A stretch of 6,280 nucleotides of DNA, taken from the NCBI GenBank assembly GCA_015231395.1, contig JADGBP010000063.1, positions 1 to 6,280 of the forward strand, read 5' to 3'. Of this stretch, positions 5,791 through 6,280 are shown in pieces (the stretch's first letter is position 1; each line of letters begins with the position of its first letter). The notes under the pieces were generated by a model, which was not told where the DNA came from, searched no databases, and was given only the letters and a program-made list of their open reading frames with translations. The translations under genes and the position numbers were made by a program. The DNA comes from Desulfamplus sp. (GTDB lineage Bacteria > Desulfobacterota > Desulfobacteria > Desulfobacterales > Desulfobacteraceae).

Positions 5791-6177
5791 ATGATCAGCA
5801 CAGCATACGCAATGGGACAGACCGGTGCTTCAGGAGCACCGGCAGGTGGTGGTTTTACAGCTTTTGTTCCCCTGATTCTCATGTTTGTTATTTTCTACTT
5901 CCTGTTGATACGTCCTCAACAGAAAAAAGCAAAAGAACATCAGAATATGGTAAACAATCTTAAAAAAGGAGACAGGATTGTTACTTCAGGCGGAGTGCAT
6001 GGCACTATCGTATCACTTGGAGATACAACTGTATCTCTTGAAGTTGCTGAAAATGTAAAAATTAAAATTAACAGGGGTAATGTTGCTGCACTTAACCAGA
6101 AAGCATCTCCAGTTGCTCTGCAGAAAACAAAAGATAAAGAAAAGACAAAGACAAAGACAAAAAATAACAAAAGATAA
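5791..6177 (+). CDS. yajC: Preprotein translocase accessory subunit YajC
   Basis: This 128-residue inner-membrane protein has a short glycine- and alanine-rich N-terminus, one transmembrane helix at about 22-40 (FTAFVPLILMFVIFYFLLI), the hallmark RPQQKK at 41-46, and a cytoplasmic beta-rich domain with LKKGDRIVTSGGVHGTI at 57-73. YajC associates with SecDF and the SecYEG channel in Sec-dependent export, as an accessory rather than a core subunit. The ATG at 5791 follows AGGAG (5781-5785) by five bases. The last 17 residues (KTKDKEKTKTKTKNNKR) are strongly basic and encoded by repeats of ACAAAG-like hexamers. That makes the tail prone to length change, and it is not part of the conserved domain. 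secD follows 70 bp downstream, the usual yajC-secD order. Confidence 0.95.
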   Translation: MISTAYAMGQTGASGAPAGGGFTAFVPLILMFVIFYFLLIRPQQKKAKEHQNMVNNLKKGDRIVTSGGVHGTIVSLGDTTVSLEVAENVKIKINRGNVAALNQKASPVALQKTKDKEKTKTKTKNNKR

Positions 6178-6233
6178 AGACAAAACAAACAGAGTAGAAT
6201 AAACAAAAATACAAATAACCGTGAGAGAGATAC

Positions 6234-6238
6234 AGGAG
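6234..6238 (+). promoter_or_regulatory. Ribosome binding site for secD
   Basis: AGGAG lies nine bases before the TTG at 6248. With the in-frame TAA at 6239-6241 it fixes the secD start at this non-ATG codon. Confidence 0.65.
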
Positions 6239-6247
6239 TAATTTAGA

Positions 6248-6280
6248 TTGAAAATATTTACATGGAGGGGAACACTCATC
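6248..6280 (+). CDS. secD: SecD protein-export subunit, 5' fragment only
   Basis: The last 33 bases encode MKIFTWRGTLI, reading TTG as the initiator. This resembles the start of SecD proteins, which begin with a short cytoplasmic stretch such as MK..TWR before the first transmembrane helix. SecD works with SecF at the inner membrane and uses the proton gradient to help pull proteins through SecYEG. The gene runs out of the window. An in-frame TAA at 6239-6241 rules out an earlier start. Identification rests on only 11 residues plus position directly after yajC. Confidence 0.75.
   Translation, partial: MKIFTWRGTLI

Overview
The window reads as a housekeeping stretch of an AT-rich Gram-negative bacterium, most likely a Desulfobacterota (deltaproteobacterial) lineage. 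That placement is an inference from the style of the RNase E/G N-terminus and from the order rng - yajC - secD. It rests on no database search.

Layout. Positions 1-273 hold what looks like the right end of an IS200/IS605-type element: a strong 9-10 bp hairpin followed by GTCGTTGACA, with further nested helices upstream that resemble a TnpB omega RNA scaffold. No TnpB gene is recognisable in the part visible. On the minus strand at 300-735 lies a complete hicB-hicA toxin-antitoxin pair (HicB antitoxin first, HicA overlapping by 8 nt with a TTG start). Positions 757-980 carry three tandem copies of a roughly 63 bp palindrome-rich repeat. leuS (leucyl-tRNA synthetase) fills 1001-3751 on the minus strand and contains an in-frame minisatellite of 21 bp units at the start of its editing domain. 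A 409 bp divergent intergenic region (3752-4160) holds candidate promoters for leuS and rng, a leader hairpin, and a lone fourth copy of the 63 bp repeat in the presumed rng leader. On the plus strand follow rng (RNase E/G family, 4161-5627), yajC (5791-6177) and the first 11 codons of secD (TTG start at 6248).

How it fits together. leuS, rng and yajC-secD are core functions: leucine charging, RNA processing and turnover, and Sec-dependent export. yajC and secD probably form one transcript that continues outside the window. The accessory layer (insertion sequence end, toxin-antitoxin pair, tandem repeats) is concentrated in the first kilobase, immediately downstream of leuS. The repeat family joins the two halves, since it appears both beside hicBA and in front of rng. 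The repeat family, the leuS minisatellite and the orphan insertion sequence end are the observations most worth checking. I see no clear sign of a new multi-gene system.
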